Assembly: GCA_944391725.1 (NCBI GenBank) | Contig: CALXUQ010000009.1 | Span: 1 to 41,080, forward strand | Source: an uncultured Alphaproteobacteria bacterium | Lineage (GTDB): Bacteria; Pseudomonadota; Alphaproteobacteria; RF32; CAG-239 | Direction: 5' to 3' | DNA length: 41,080 nucleotides | In this document: piece after piece, positions 35,478-41,080 of the stretch | Layout: each line of letters opens with the position of its first letter | Numbering within the stretch: the stretch's first letter is position 1 | Made by a program: the position numbers and the translations under genes | The notes under the pieces: generated by a model | The model's input: the letters and a program-made list of their open reading frames with translations, nothing else | What the model was told of the DNA's origin: nothing | The model's database searches: none

Positions 35478-36728
35478 ATGTATTTTCTGTTTGACTGCGA
35501 CAACTTTTTTGTTTCTTGCGAGCGGGTCTTTGCACCGGCCTTAAAAAAAGTTCCGGTCGTGGTTCTTTCTAACAATGACGGCTGCGTAGTTTCGCGCTCT
35601 TATGAGGCCAAAGCTTTAGGTATCCCCATGGGTGCACCATATTTTCAAATTGAGCGTTTTTTAAGCCGCCATCAGGGGGTAGCCCTATCTTCCAACCATG
35701 AGTTCTATGCCGATATGTCCCGCCGCATTATGTCCATTTTGCGCAGCCACTTTCCCGAGCTTGAGGTCTATTCTATTGATGAAGCCTTTGCACGCCTATC
35801 AGAGACTAAGCAATTAGAAGAAATCGCTCTCCAAACCCGCAACCAACTCTTGCAACAAACCGGCATTTCTGTTTCTGTCGGCATTGCTCCCACCAAAACT
35901 TTGTGCAAAATCGCCGCCCGCCAGGCCAAACAAAAAGAGCGCGATAAAATTTTTCTCTTAAACAACGCCGCAGATATCCGCACTCAGCTGGAGCACATGG
36001 ATGTTAATAATGTCTGGGGTGTCGGCCGCCATTTAAGCCCCAAACTTGGATATCTGGGCATTTTCACCGCCTGGGATTTAGCCACCGCTCCTCTTCAACA
36101 AATCCGCCATTGTTTTGATGTCCGCCTAGCCAAAACCGTTTTGGAACTCAACGGCACGCCCTGTTTGGAAGTAGAAGGCGATGACACTTCCCAAAGCCTG
36201 ACCACTTCTCGCAGTTTTGAACGCGAAATCAGCGACTATGAGCAACTAACCCAAATCATCGCCGAATTTACCGACAAGTCAGCACAGAGGCTGCGCCGCC
36301 AAAATGCAGTTGCCCGCGGCGTAACCGTATTTTTGCGCACCAATCGCTTTGCTAAAAATAAAGAACAGTACAATAATGCCGCCTATGTTTCGCTGAGTTC
36401 TCCCACCGCCCACACCGGAAAATTGATACACGCCGCCCAACAAGCCTTACAACAAGTTTATCGCCCCGGATTAGCCTATAAATCCGCCGGCGTAATTCTT
36501 AAAGACATTCAACCCCTCGACCAAGTTCAAACCACCTTTTTTGATTCTGCACCCACCAATAATAAAGAGCAAACCCTAATGTCCGCCCTAGACAAACTCA
36601 ATCATCGTTTTGGCGCCAAGACCGTACGTTTTGCACCTCAAGCCCAAAACATTCGTCCGCTCATCAGACAAGACCACCGTACCCGACTATATACCACCTC
36701 TTGGAACGAACTTGCCACGGTAAGCTAA
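35478..36728 (+). CDS. umuC: UmuC, Y-family error-prone DNA polymerase V catalytic subunit
   Basis: The ATG at 35478 (416 aa) begins MYFLFDCDNFF right after umuD. Active-site acidic residues are Asp6 (FDCDNFF) and Asp101/Glu102 (YSIDEAFARL). Other Y-family signatures are SNNDGCVVSRSYEAKALGIP, VSVGIAPTKTLCKIAA, a helix-hairpin-helix region (NNVWGVGRHLSPKLGYLGIF) and a C-terminal little-finger domain. It bypasses DNA lesions with low fidelity as UmuD'2C. The length is close to E. coli UmuC (422). No terminator is seen before the antiporter gene, so read-through is possible. Confidence 0.96.
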   Translation: MYFLFDCDNFFVSCERVFAPALKKVPVVVLSNNDGCVVSRSYEAKALGIPMGAPYFQIERFLSRHQGVALSSNHEFYADMSRRIMSILRSHFPELEVYSIDEAFARLSETKQLEEIALQTRNQLLQQTGISVSVGIAPTKTLCKIAARQAKQKERDKIFLLNNAADIRTQLEHMDVNNVWGVGRHLSPKLGYLGIFTAWDLATAPLQQIRHCFDVRLAKTVLELNGTPCLEVEGDDTSQSLTTSRSFEREISDYEQLTQIIAEFTDKSAQRLRRQNAVARGVTVFLRTNRFAKNKEQYNNAAYVSLSSPTAHTGKLIHAAQQALQQVYRPGLAYKSAGVILKDIQPLDQVQTTFFDSAPTNNKEQTLMSALDKLNHRFGAKTVRFAPQAQNIRPLIRQDHRTRLYTTSWNELATVS

Positions 36729-36780
36729 TTTTTTTTGCTCTGTCGACTGAAACTTTTACCAAATATAAATGTCTGCCGAT

Positions 36781-36786
36781 TATAAT
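36781..36786 (+). promoter_or_regulatory. Possible -10 element of the antiporter gene
   Basis: A perfect TATAAT lies 37 bases before the start chosen for the antiporter. The nearest -35-like TTTACC is 20 bases upstream, which is too far for a standard promoter. Confidence 0.3.
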
Positions 36787-36823
36787 TAGTTTAATTAATA
36801 AGAACATAAAGGTAATAGTCCTC

Positions 36824-38101
36824 ATGAGTTTGGAAGCTCTACTTGCCATTTCCGGATTTTTGCTGATGTTGTGCGTGTTTACCAACAAAATCACCGACAA
36901 CTTCGGCATTCCCTCGCTATTACTTTTTTTAGGACTGGGCATGTTAGCCGGTTCCGATGGCCCCGGCGGCATTGAGTTCAACAACTCCCGCCTTACTAAC
37001 TATATTGGTACCGTCGCTCTGGCTTTCATCTTGTTTTCCGGTGGTTTGGGCACTCGTTGGCAACAAGTCCGTCCCATTTTGGCACGCGGCAGTTTGCTTT
37101 CAACCTTAGGAGTCTTACTCACCGCTATTTTCATGTATTTTTTCAGTTATTATATTTTGCGCCAGAGTTTTGAAATTTCGCTATTGTTGAGCGTCATTAT
37201 TTCTTCTACCGATGCCCCGGCAGTTTTTTCCATTTTGCGCTCTCACAATCTCAGTGTTCCTGGCCGGCTCAAAGCCATTTTAGAGTTTGAATCCGGCAGC
37301 AACGACCCCATGGCCGTTTTCCTGTCCATGGGTGCCATGGCTGTCATCAGCAGTGGCGAATGGAACCTTATCGGCCTCACCGGAGATTTCCTCTTACAGA
37401 TGTTCTTAGGCACGGCTTTAGGTATGCTTTCCGGCTATTTAGCCAGCAAGACCCTGCGCCGCTGGATGTTTTCTTATCAAGGGCTCTATCCGGTTTTTGG
37501 CGTCGCTTTGGTTTTGCTGACTTATAGCCTCACCCAAATGCTAGGCGGCAATGGCTTTTTAGCCGTTTATCTGTGTGGCATTATCATGGGCAATACCGGC
37601 TATATGTACCGCCGCCACTTCATTCGTTTTCAAGAATCTTTGGTCTGGATAATGCAGATTAGTATGTTCCTGATATTAGGATTGCTGGTTTTTCCGCACG
37701 AACTCTCCAGCGTCATGCCGGTTAGTTTAGCTTGCACCTTGTTCTTGATAATAATTGCTCGCCCACTAGCAGTGTTTATTTGCCTGTATCGTAGCGGATT
37801 TTCCCTTCCCGAACAAATTTTCATCAGCTGGGCCGGATTCAAAGGTGCCGTCCCGATTATCTTAGCCACCTATCCGCTGATTTATGGTTTCCAAAATTCG
37901 CAGTTCTTATTTAATATCATTTTCTTCTTAGTTATTATTTCGGTCCTATTGCAGGCACAAAGCCTATCCTTTTTAGCGCGAAGACTTCAGCTCCATGCCG
38001 ATGAAAATACACCTACCCCCAATCAGCTCAACACCACCTCTCCGGAAACCGCCCCCGCTGAGGAGCAATCCGCCTTGCCAACTTCTGAGACTAGCATATA
38101 A
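36824..38101 (+). CDS. Potassium/proton antiporter, NhaP2/CvrA type (CPA1), without RCK domain
   Basis: I chose ATG 36824 (425 aa), starting MSLEALLAISGFLLMLCVFT, the family's first helix; the frame is open upstream but that part is inside umuC and is not expected. About 12 membrane helices follow. Conserved CPA1 stretches are GIPSLLLFLGLGMLAGSDGP, FILFSGGLGTRW, SSTDAPAVFSILR, EFESGSNDPMAVFL (the ion-binding ND pair) and ISWAGFKGAVPIILATYP. E. coli NhaP2/CvrA (about 578 aa) has a C-terminal TrkA-C/RCK region. Here the protein ends soon after the last helix in a Thr/Pro/Glu/Ala-rich tail, so the regulatory domain is missing. It likely exports K+ (or Na+) in exchange for H+. Confidence 0.88.
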   Translation: MSLEALLAISGFLLMLCVFTNKITDNFGIPSLLLFLGLGMLAGSDGPGGIEFNNSRLTNYIGTVALAFILFSGGLGTRWQQVRPILARGSLLSTLGVLLTAIFMYFFSYYILRQSFEISLLLSVIISSTDAPAVFSILRSHNLSVPGRLKAILEFESGSNDPMAVFLSMGAMAVISSGEWNLIGLTGDFLLQMFLGTALGMLSGYLASKTLRRWMFSYQGLYPVFGVALVLLTYSLTQMLGGNGFLAVYLCGIIMGNTGYMYRRHFIRFQESLVWIMQISMFLILGLLVFPHELSSVMPVSLACTLFLIIIARPLAVFICLYRSGFSLPEQIFISWAGFKGAVPIILATYPLIYGFQNSQFLFNIIFFLVIISVLLQAQSLSFLARRLQLHADENTPTPNQLNTTSPETAPAEEQSALPTSETSI

Positions 38102-38137
38102 ATGCTTACAACAATCCGCTACAGCTCACACTAACAC

Positions 38138-38169
38138 AAAAAAAACCCCGAGCCAAAGTTCGGGGTTTT
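38138..38169. terminator. Bidirectional terminator (antiporter / rplQ)
   Basis: A CCCCGA / TCGGGG stem extends through flanking A and T runs on both sides. It lies 37 bases after the antiporter stop and 24 bases after the rplQ stop on the other strand. Confidence 0.9.
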
Positions 38170-38192
38170 CTAATTCTGCGTTTCGCGTTAGC

Positions 38193-38636
38193 TTATTTTG
38201 CAGCTTCTTTAGCCGCAGCCTCAGCAGCAGCTTTCTCAGCCGCAACGCGAGCCAAATCTTTAGCTCCCTTGGCATTTACATCACGATCAACCAATTCAAT
38301 AATCGCCATCGGAGCGCAGTCACCATAACGGAAACCGGTTTTCAAAACGCGGCAATAACCACCATTACGGCTCTTATAACGCTCAGCCAAAGTAGAGAAA
38401 AGTTTGGAAACAACTTCATTATCACGCAAGAAAGACAAAGCCAATCTGCGGTCATTCAAAGAACCTTTTTTACCCAAGGTAATCATATTGTCAACAAAAG
38501 TTCTGAGTTCTTTAGCGCGCGGCAAAGTAACCGTAATTTGCTCGTGGGTCAAAACTGCATTAGTCAGGTTTGAGAACAAAGCTCTTCTCTGACTGGTAGT
38601 CATACTAAACTTGCGATGTGCCATACCATGTCTCAT
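38193..38636 (-). CDS. rplQ: 50S ribosomal protein L17
   Basis: L17 (147 aa) has MRHGMAHRKFSMTTSQRRAL at the start, then LFSNLTNAVLTHEQITVTLP and RAKELRTFVDNMITLGKKGS, typical of L17. A late GDCAPMAIIELVDRD is followed by an Ala/Lys/Glu-rich tail (about 120-147) that extends past the E. coli form (127 aa). L17 lies near the peptide-exit tunnel of the large subunit. In most bacteria it follows rpoA directly. Here a 309-base gap with a terminator separates them. Confidence 0.97.
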   Translation of the reverse strand: MRHGMAHRKFSMTTSQRRALFSNLTNAVLTHEQITVTLPRAKELRTFVDNMITLGKKGSLNDRRLALSFLRDNEVVSKLFSTLAERYKSRNGGYCRVLKTGFRYGDCAPMAIIELVDRDVNAKGAKDLARVAAEKAAAEAAAKEAAK

Positions 38637-38757
38637 GATACATTTCCTTTCATTTTCTCTGTGCTTTGCAGGACAAAGCGGATAAACACCAATTCGGCAC
38701 TACTTTTCATACATGCCAAACAAACAAGCAGAGCACTCCCTGCTTAAATGTGGCTTG

Positions 38758-38785
38758 ACTATAAACTAAATAAATAAAAAAGCAA
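38758..38785 (-). promoter_or_regulatory. Candidate promoter of rplQ
   Basis: On the minus strand, TTGCTT (4 of 6) and TATAGT (5 of 6) are separated by 16 bases, downstream of the rpoA terminator. Its presence would explain continued rplQ expression. Confidence 0.45.
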
Positions 38786-38898
38786 GCATTTTTTTATCCC
38801 AGCTTCCGAAAAAAGCGCCCCGCCTCAAATGGGAATTTTATAGAGCATTTCCCCCCCCATTTCCCCCTACTTCGCATTCTCACCCACTCCACATTAGC

Positions 38899-38938
38899 CA
38901 CAAAAAAAGCTCCCGATTTCACGGGAGCTTTTTTTGTG
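38899..38938 (-). terminator. Strong terminator after rpoA
   Basis: A 17-bp perfect inverted repeat (CACAAAAAAAGCTCCCG with its complement) has an ATTTCA-type loop and seven T after the GC-rich core. It is 8 bases after the rpoA stop and would cut rplQ off from the upstream operon. It could also act on the plus strand, but no plus-strand gene precedes it. Confidence 0.92.
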
Positions 38939-38945
38939 ATTTTGC

Positions 38946-39956
38946 TTAGAAGTGCTCATCAACTCTCTTGATGAGTTCTTCAATATTTTCAGGCGGCCAA
39001 CCCGGAGTATCCATTCCGAGATGAATGCCCATCTTTGCCAAAACCTCTTTAATTTCATTCAAAGACTTACGGCCAAAGTTCGGAGTTCTGAGCATTTCAG
39101 CTTCGGTCTTCTGAACCAAATCGCCGATATAAACGATATTGTCATTCTTAAGGCAGTTAGCCGAACGAACAGAAAGTTCAAGCTCATCAACCTTTTTCAA
39201 CAAGTTACGATTGAACGGCAATTCCTCTTTCTCAACTTCAGCCTCATTTTCCGGCTCATCAAAGTTGATGAAAGGTTTCAACTGGTCTTGCAGGATACGA
39301 GCCGACAAAGCCACGGCATCTTCCGGAGAAACCACACCATTGGTTTCCACCACCATGGTCAATTTATCATAGTCAGTAACCTGACCGACACGGGTATTTT
39401 CCACCTTATAAGATACTTTTTTCACCGGCGAATAGATTGCATCAACAGCAATCACACCGATTGGAGCATCCGGAGTTTTGTTCATAGCAGCCGGCACATA
39501 ACCTTTACCGGTATTAACGGTCAACTCCATATTAATTTTCGCACCGGCATCAAGGTTACAAATCACCAAATCAGGATTTTTGATTTCCACATCATGACCG
39601 GCATCAATCATTTCGGCGGTCACCACGCAAGGTCCTTCCGCTTTCAAGGTCATGGTTTTGGGTCCTTCGCCATGGACGGCCACTGCCAAGCATTTAATAT
39701 TCAGGACAATATCTGTAACATCTTCCCGAACACCCGGCACCACCGAAAACTCATGCAGCACACCATTAATTTTGATTGCTGTAACGGCACCACCCTGCAA
39801 AGAAGAGAGCAAAACTCTTCTCAAAGCATTACCGAGTGTCAGCCCGAAGCCTCGTTCCAGAGGTTCAACCACGATTTTAGCTTTGTTACCGCCATCACTA
39901 GGAACAACTTCTAAGTTCGTAGGTTTAATAAGTTCTTGCCAATTTTTTTGAATCAC
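38946..39956 (-). CDS. rpoA: RNA polymerase alpha subunit
   Basis: I chose a GTG at 39956 (336 aa), giving [18 protein letters not shown], the usual alphaproteobacterial start, with GAGGA 8 bases upstream; a TTG at 39974 would add six residues. The N-terminal domain for dimerisation and assembly has [18 protein letters not shown] and ITEL-like [11 protein letters not shown]. The C-terminal domain (about 260-330) contains [20 protein letters not shown] and [13 protein letters not shown], the DNA UP-element and activator contact surface. It ends the adk-rpsM-rpsK-rpoA transcription stretch at a strong terminator. Confidence 0.98.
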   Translation of the reverse strand: MIQKNWQELIKPTNLEVVPSDGGNKAKIVVEPLERGFGLTLGNALRRVLLSSLQGGAVTAIKINGVLHEFSVVPGVREDVTDIVLNIKCLAVAVHGEGPKTMTLKAEGPCVVTAEMIDAGHDVEIKNPDLVICNLDAGAKINMELTVNTGKGYVPAAMNKTPDAPIGVIAVDAIYSPVKKVSYKVENTRVGQVTDYDKLTMVVETNGVVSPEDAVALSARILQDQLKPFINFDEPENEAEVEKEELPFNRNLLKKVDELELSVRSANCLKNDNIVYIGDLVQKTEAEMLRTPNFGRKSLNEIKEVLAKMGIHLGMDTPGWPPENIEELIKRVDEHF

Positions 39957-40010
39957 TGGTATGTCCTCTTTCAATTAGTGCATATGCATATATTACAAAA
40001 AACAAAGACC

Positions 40011-40029
40011 GGAGAGGCCTAGCCTCTCC
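40011..40029 (-). other. GC-rich hairpin between rpsK and rpoA
   Basis: GGAGAGGC and GCCTCTCC form an 8-bp perfect stem with a three-base loop in the 90-base rpsK-rpoA gap. A T-run on the minus strand begins only about 9 bases after the stem, so it may be an attenuator, a processing site, or a stabiliser rather than a full terminator. Confidence 0.55.
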
Positions 40030-40046
40030 CATCAACAAACATCAAA

Positions 40047-40439
40047 CTATACGCGACGTCTTTTCTTCATACGACAACCATTATGCGGGATTGGTGTCAC
40101 ATCACGAATAGAAGTGATGGTAAATCCAATCACCTGCAAGGCTCTAATTGCGGATTCGCGTCCGGAACCAGGACCCTTAACCTCAACTTCCAAGGTTTTC
40201 ATGCCATGTTCTTGAGCTTTTTTACCGGCATCTTCGGCGGCCACTTGAGCGGCATAAGGAGTAGACTTACGAGAACCCTTAAATCCTTGTGCACCGGAAG
40301 TAGACCAAGCCACGGTATTGCCTTGAGCATCGGTTATAGTAACTCTAGTATTATTGAAAGTCGAATTCACATGGGCCACACCCGCGGTGATATTCTTCTT
40401 TTCTTTTCTTTTCACACGTTGTGATACTGCTTTTGCCAT
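40047..40439 (-). CDS. rpsK: 30S ribosomal protein S11
   Basis: S11 (130 aa) has the conserved core [54 protein letters not shown] and the C-terminal [15 protein letters not shown]. It lies on the platform of the small subunit, near the 3' end of 16S rRNA. The length is normal. It starts 19 bases after rpsM with a GAAGGG ribosome-binding site. Confidence 0.99.
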   Translation of the reverse strand: MAKAVSQRVKRKEKKNITAGVAHVNSTFNNTRVTITDAQGNTVAWSTSGAQGFKGSRKSTPYAAQVAAEDAGKKAQEHGMKTLEVEVKGPGSGRESAIRALQVIGFTITSIRDVTPIPHNGCRMKKRRRV

Positions 40440-40458
40440 TTAACAACTACCCTTCAAA

Positions 40459-40827
40459 CTATTTCTTCTTATTAGCAACAGTTTTACGTTTACCTTTACG
40501 AGTTCTGGCATTTTGTTTAGTACTCTGCCCCCGTACCGGCAAACCTTTACGGTGCCGCAAACCACGATAACAACCGAGGTCCATCAATCTTTTAATATTA
40601 ACACCAACCTCACGACGCAGCTCACCTTCGACCAAGTGATTGCTGTCAATTTCCTCACGGATTTTTGCGACTTGGTCATCTGTCAATTGATGAACGCGCA
40701 AATCCGGAGAAACCCCGGTTTTTGCACAAATGTCTTGAGCAGTTTTTCTTCCAATACCGAAGATATAGGTCAGGGCGACTTCTATTTTCTTGGCAGTTGG
40801 GATATTTACACCAGCTATACGAGCCAA
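40459..40827 (-). CDS. rpsM: 30S ribosomal protein S13
   Basis: S13 (122 aa) begins with a TTG start codon (TTGGCTCGT for [10 protein letters not shown]), with GGAGAG about 6 bases upstream. An ATG overlapping that site reads ATG-GAG-AGT-TAA and stops at once, so TTG is the only start that gives the conserved N-terminus. Motifs are [60 protein letters not shown] and a basic tail. S13 contacts the tRNA anticodon stems and 23S bridge B1. It is the first gene after the promoter at 40898-40925. Confidence 0.98.
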   Translation of the reverse strand: MARIAGVNIPTAKKIEVALTYIFGIGRKTAQDICAKTGVSPDLRVHQLTDDQVAKIREEIDSNHLVEGELRREVGVNIKRLMDLGCYRGLRHRKGLPVRGQSTKQNARTRKGKRKTVANKKK

Positions 40828-40897
40828 ATTAACTCTCCATTCTTATATATTGAAACACATTTAAAAAGTTGATCACCACTCTTCAAAATTAAGCCGG

Positions 40898-40925
40898 ATT
40901 ATATGCTAAATTTTTTTAGTGTCAA
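40898..40925 (-). promoter_or_regulatory. Consensus sigma70 promoter of rpsM-rpsK-rpoA
   Basis: On the minus strand, TTGACA and TATAAT, both perfect, are separated by 16 bases. The start site would lie about 65 bases before rpsM. This makes rpsM-rpsK-rpoA independent of the upstream ribosomal operon. Confidence 0.88.
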
Positions 40926-40977
40926 CCACCCTTTTCACAAAAATACCGAAAAAAACGCATTTTTTTTCAAAAAATTA

Positions 40978-41080
40978 CTACGACAGGCCCAAAATTGCAT
41001 CTACCTTTTTGCCGGTAGCCTCAATTGTACCCGTACCGTCCACACATCTGAGCACTCCTTTTTTCTCAAAATAAGGAATA
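40978..41080 (-). CDS. adk: Adenylate kinase (C-terminal 33 residues; 5' end outside window)
   Basis: The minus strand from the right edge reads IPYFEKKGVLRCVDGTGTIE and then ATGKKVDAILGLS before a TAG. The YxxKGxLxxVDGxxxIxxV pattern is the C-terminal end of adenylate kinase, which interconverts 2 ADP with ATP and AMP. The gene commonly lies between secY and rpsM in proteobacteria, which fits the next genes here. Only the tail is visible, so the call relies on this pattern and the location. Confidence 0.85.
   Translation of the reverse strand, partial: IPYFEKKGVLRCVDGTGTIEATGKKVDAILGLS

Larger units (their letters stand above)
38637..38945 (-). other. 309-base rpoA-rplQ spacer
   Basis: No gene is visible. 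It holds, in transcription order, the rpoA terminator, a stretch with C5 and C8 runs (38851-38858 is eight C on the plus strand), a candidate rplQ promoter, and the rplQ ribosome-binding site GAAAGGA. The leader between promoter and start is about 120 bases, enough for an autoregulatory mRNA site, but no defined structure is recognised. Confidence 0.5.

Noticed and set aside
38851..38870. Runs of C8 and C5 as a possible phase-variation tract
   Set aside because: It lies outside any reading frame, after a terminator and before a promoter, so slippage would not switch a gene. At most it could change mRNA spacing.
38952..39914. 320-residue plus-strand ORF antisense to rpoA
   Set aside because: rpoA is unmistakable on the other strand. 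The ORF is a shadow created by the codon use of rpoA.
40948..40968. A-run/T-run inverted repeat after adk as a terminator
   Set aside because: The stem is only A-T pairs with a four-base loop; without a GC core it is not a convincing terminator.

Overview
The window looks like the chromosome of a motile, Gram-negative alphaproteobacterium, probably an uncultured host-associated or gut relative of the Rhodospirillales. The support is: a FliM/DUF6468/MotE flagellar cluster of alphaproteobacterial type; a GAAC-N7-GAAC LexA box, the alphaproteobacterial SOS motif, in front of umuDC; an RpoA that starts with the typical alphaproteobacterial N-terminus; and AsmA, HflKC and DegP-like envelope proteins. 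Genes are tightly packed, GC content is moderate, and GTG/TTG starts recur (fliM, asmA, rpoA, rpsM). No tRNA, rRNA, IS element, CRISPR array or prophage was seen.

Layout. 1-2721 (minus): two co-oriented genes, a small membrane-anchored PilM-like protein followed by a long prepilin-like protein with a repetitive stalk that runs off the left edge. 2984-10894 (plus): a flagellar operon, fliL-fliM-DUF6468-motE-like-large TPR protein, with uvrB attached at its 3' end. 10959-14591: a DsbA-family thiol oxidoreductase (minus), the DUF47/Pit phosphate pair (plus) and the Fe-S carrier Mrp (minus). 14707-18527 (plus): hflK-hflC-degP/Q-like-holC, membrane and periplasmic proteolysis plus the DNA polymerase III chi subunit. 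18579-24709 (minus): an unassigned WSST-motif protein, a divergent GalU and a 1408-residue AsmA-like protein. 24816-28071 (plus): a complete nucleoside salvage operon, cdd-punA-deoC-deoA. 28131-33732 (minus): two large adjacent proteins of unknown function (890 and 899 aa) that look like diverged paralogues. 33968-38101: an S66 peptidase (minus), SOS-regulated umuDC and an NhaP2/CvrA-type antiporter (plus). 38193-41080 (minus): the end of the alpha ribosomal operon, adk(partial)-rpsM-rpsK-rpoA-rplQ, with a consensus promoter before rpsM and a strong terminator between rpoA and rplQ.

How the genes work together. The flagellar block holds a basal-body protein (FliL), a switch protein (FliM) and stator-associated factors. 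The nucleoside block deaminates cytidine, phosphorolyses purine and pyrimidine deoxynucleosides, and cleaves deoxyribose-5-phosphate for carbon. HflKC and the DegP-like protease handle membrane and periplasmic protein quality. UvrB and UmuDC cover error-free and mutagenic DNA damage responses.

Most unusual content. The best candidates for undescribed biology are the paralogous 890/899-aa pair, each with its own promoter and terminator and one with a 14-bp palindrome inside its promoter spacer, and the pilin/stalk pair at the left edge. Next come the 1032-residue beta/TPR protein locked into the flagellar operon and the solitary WSST-motif protein.
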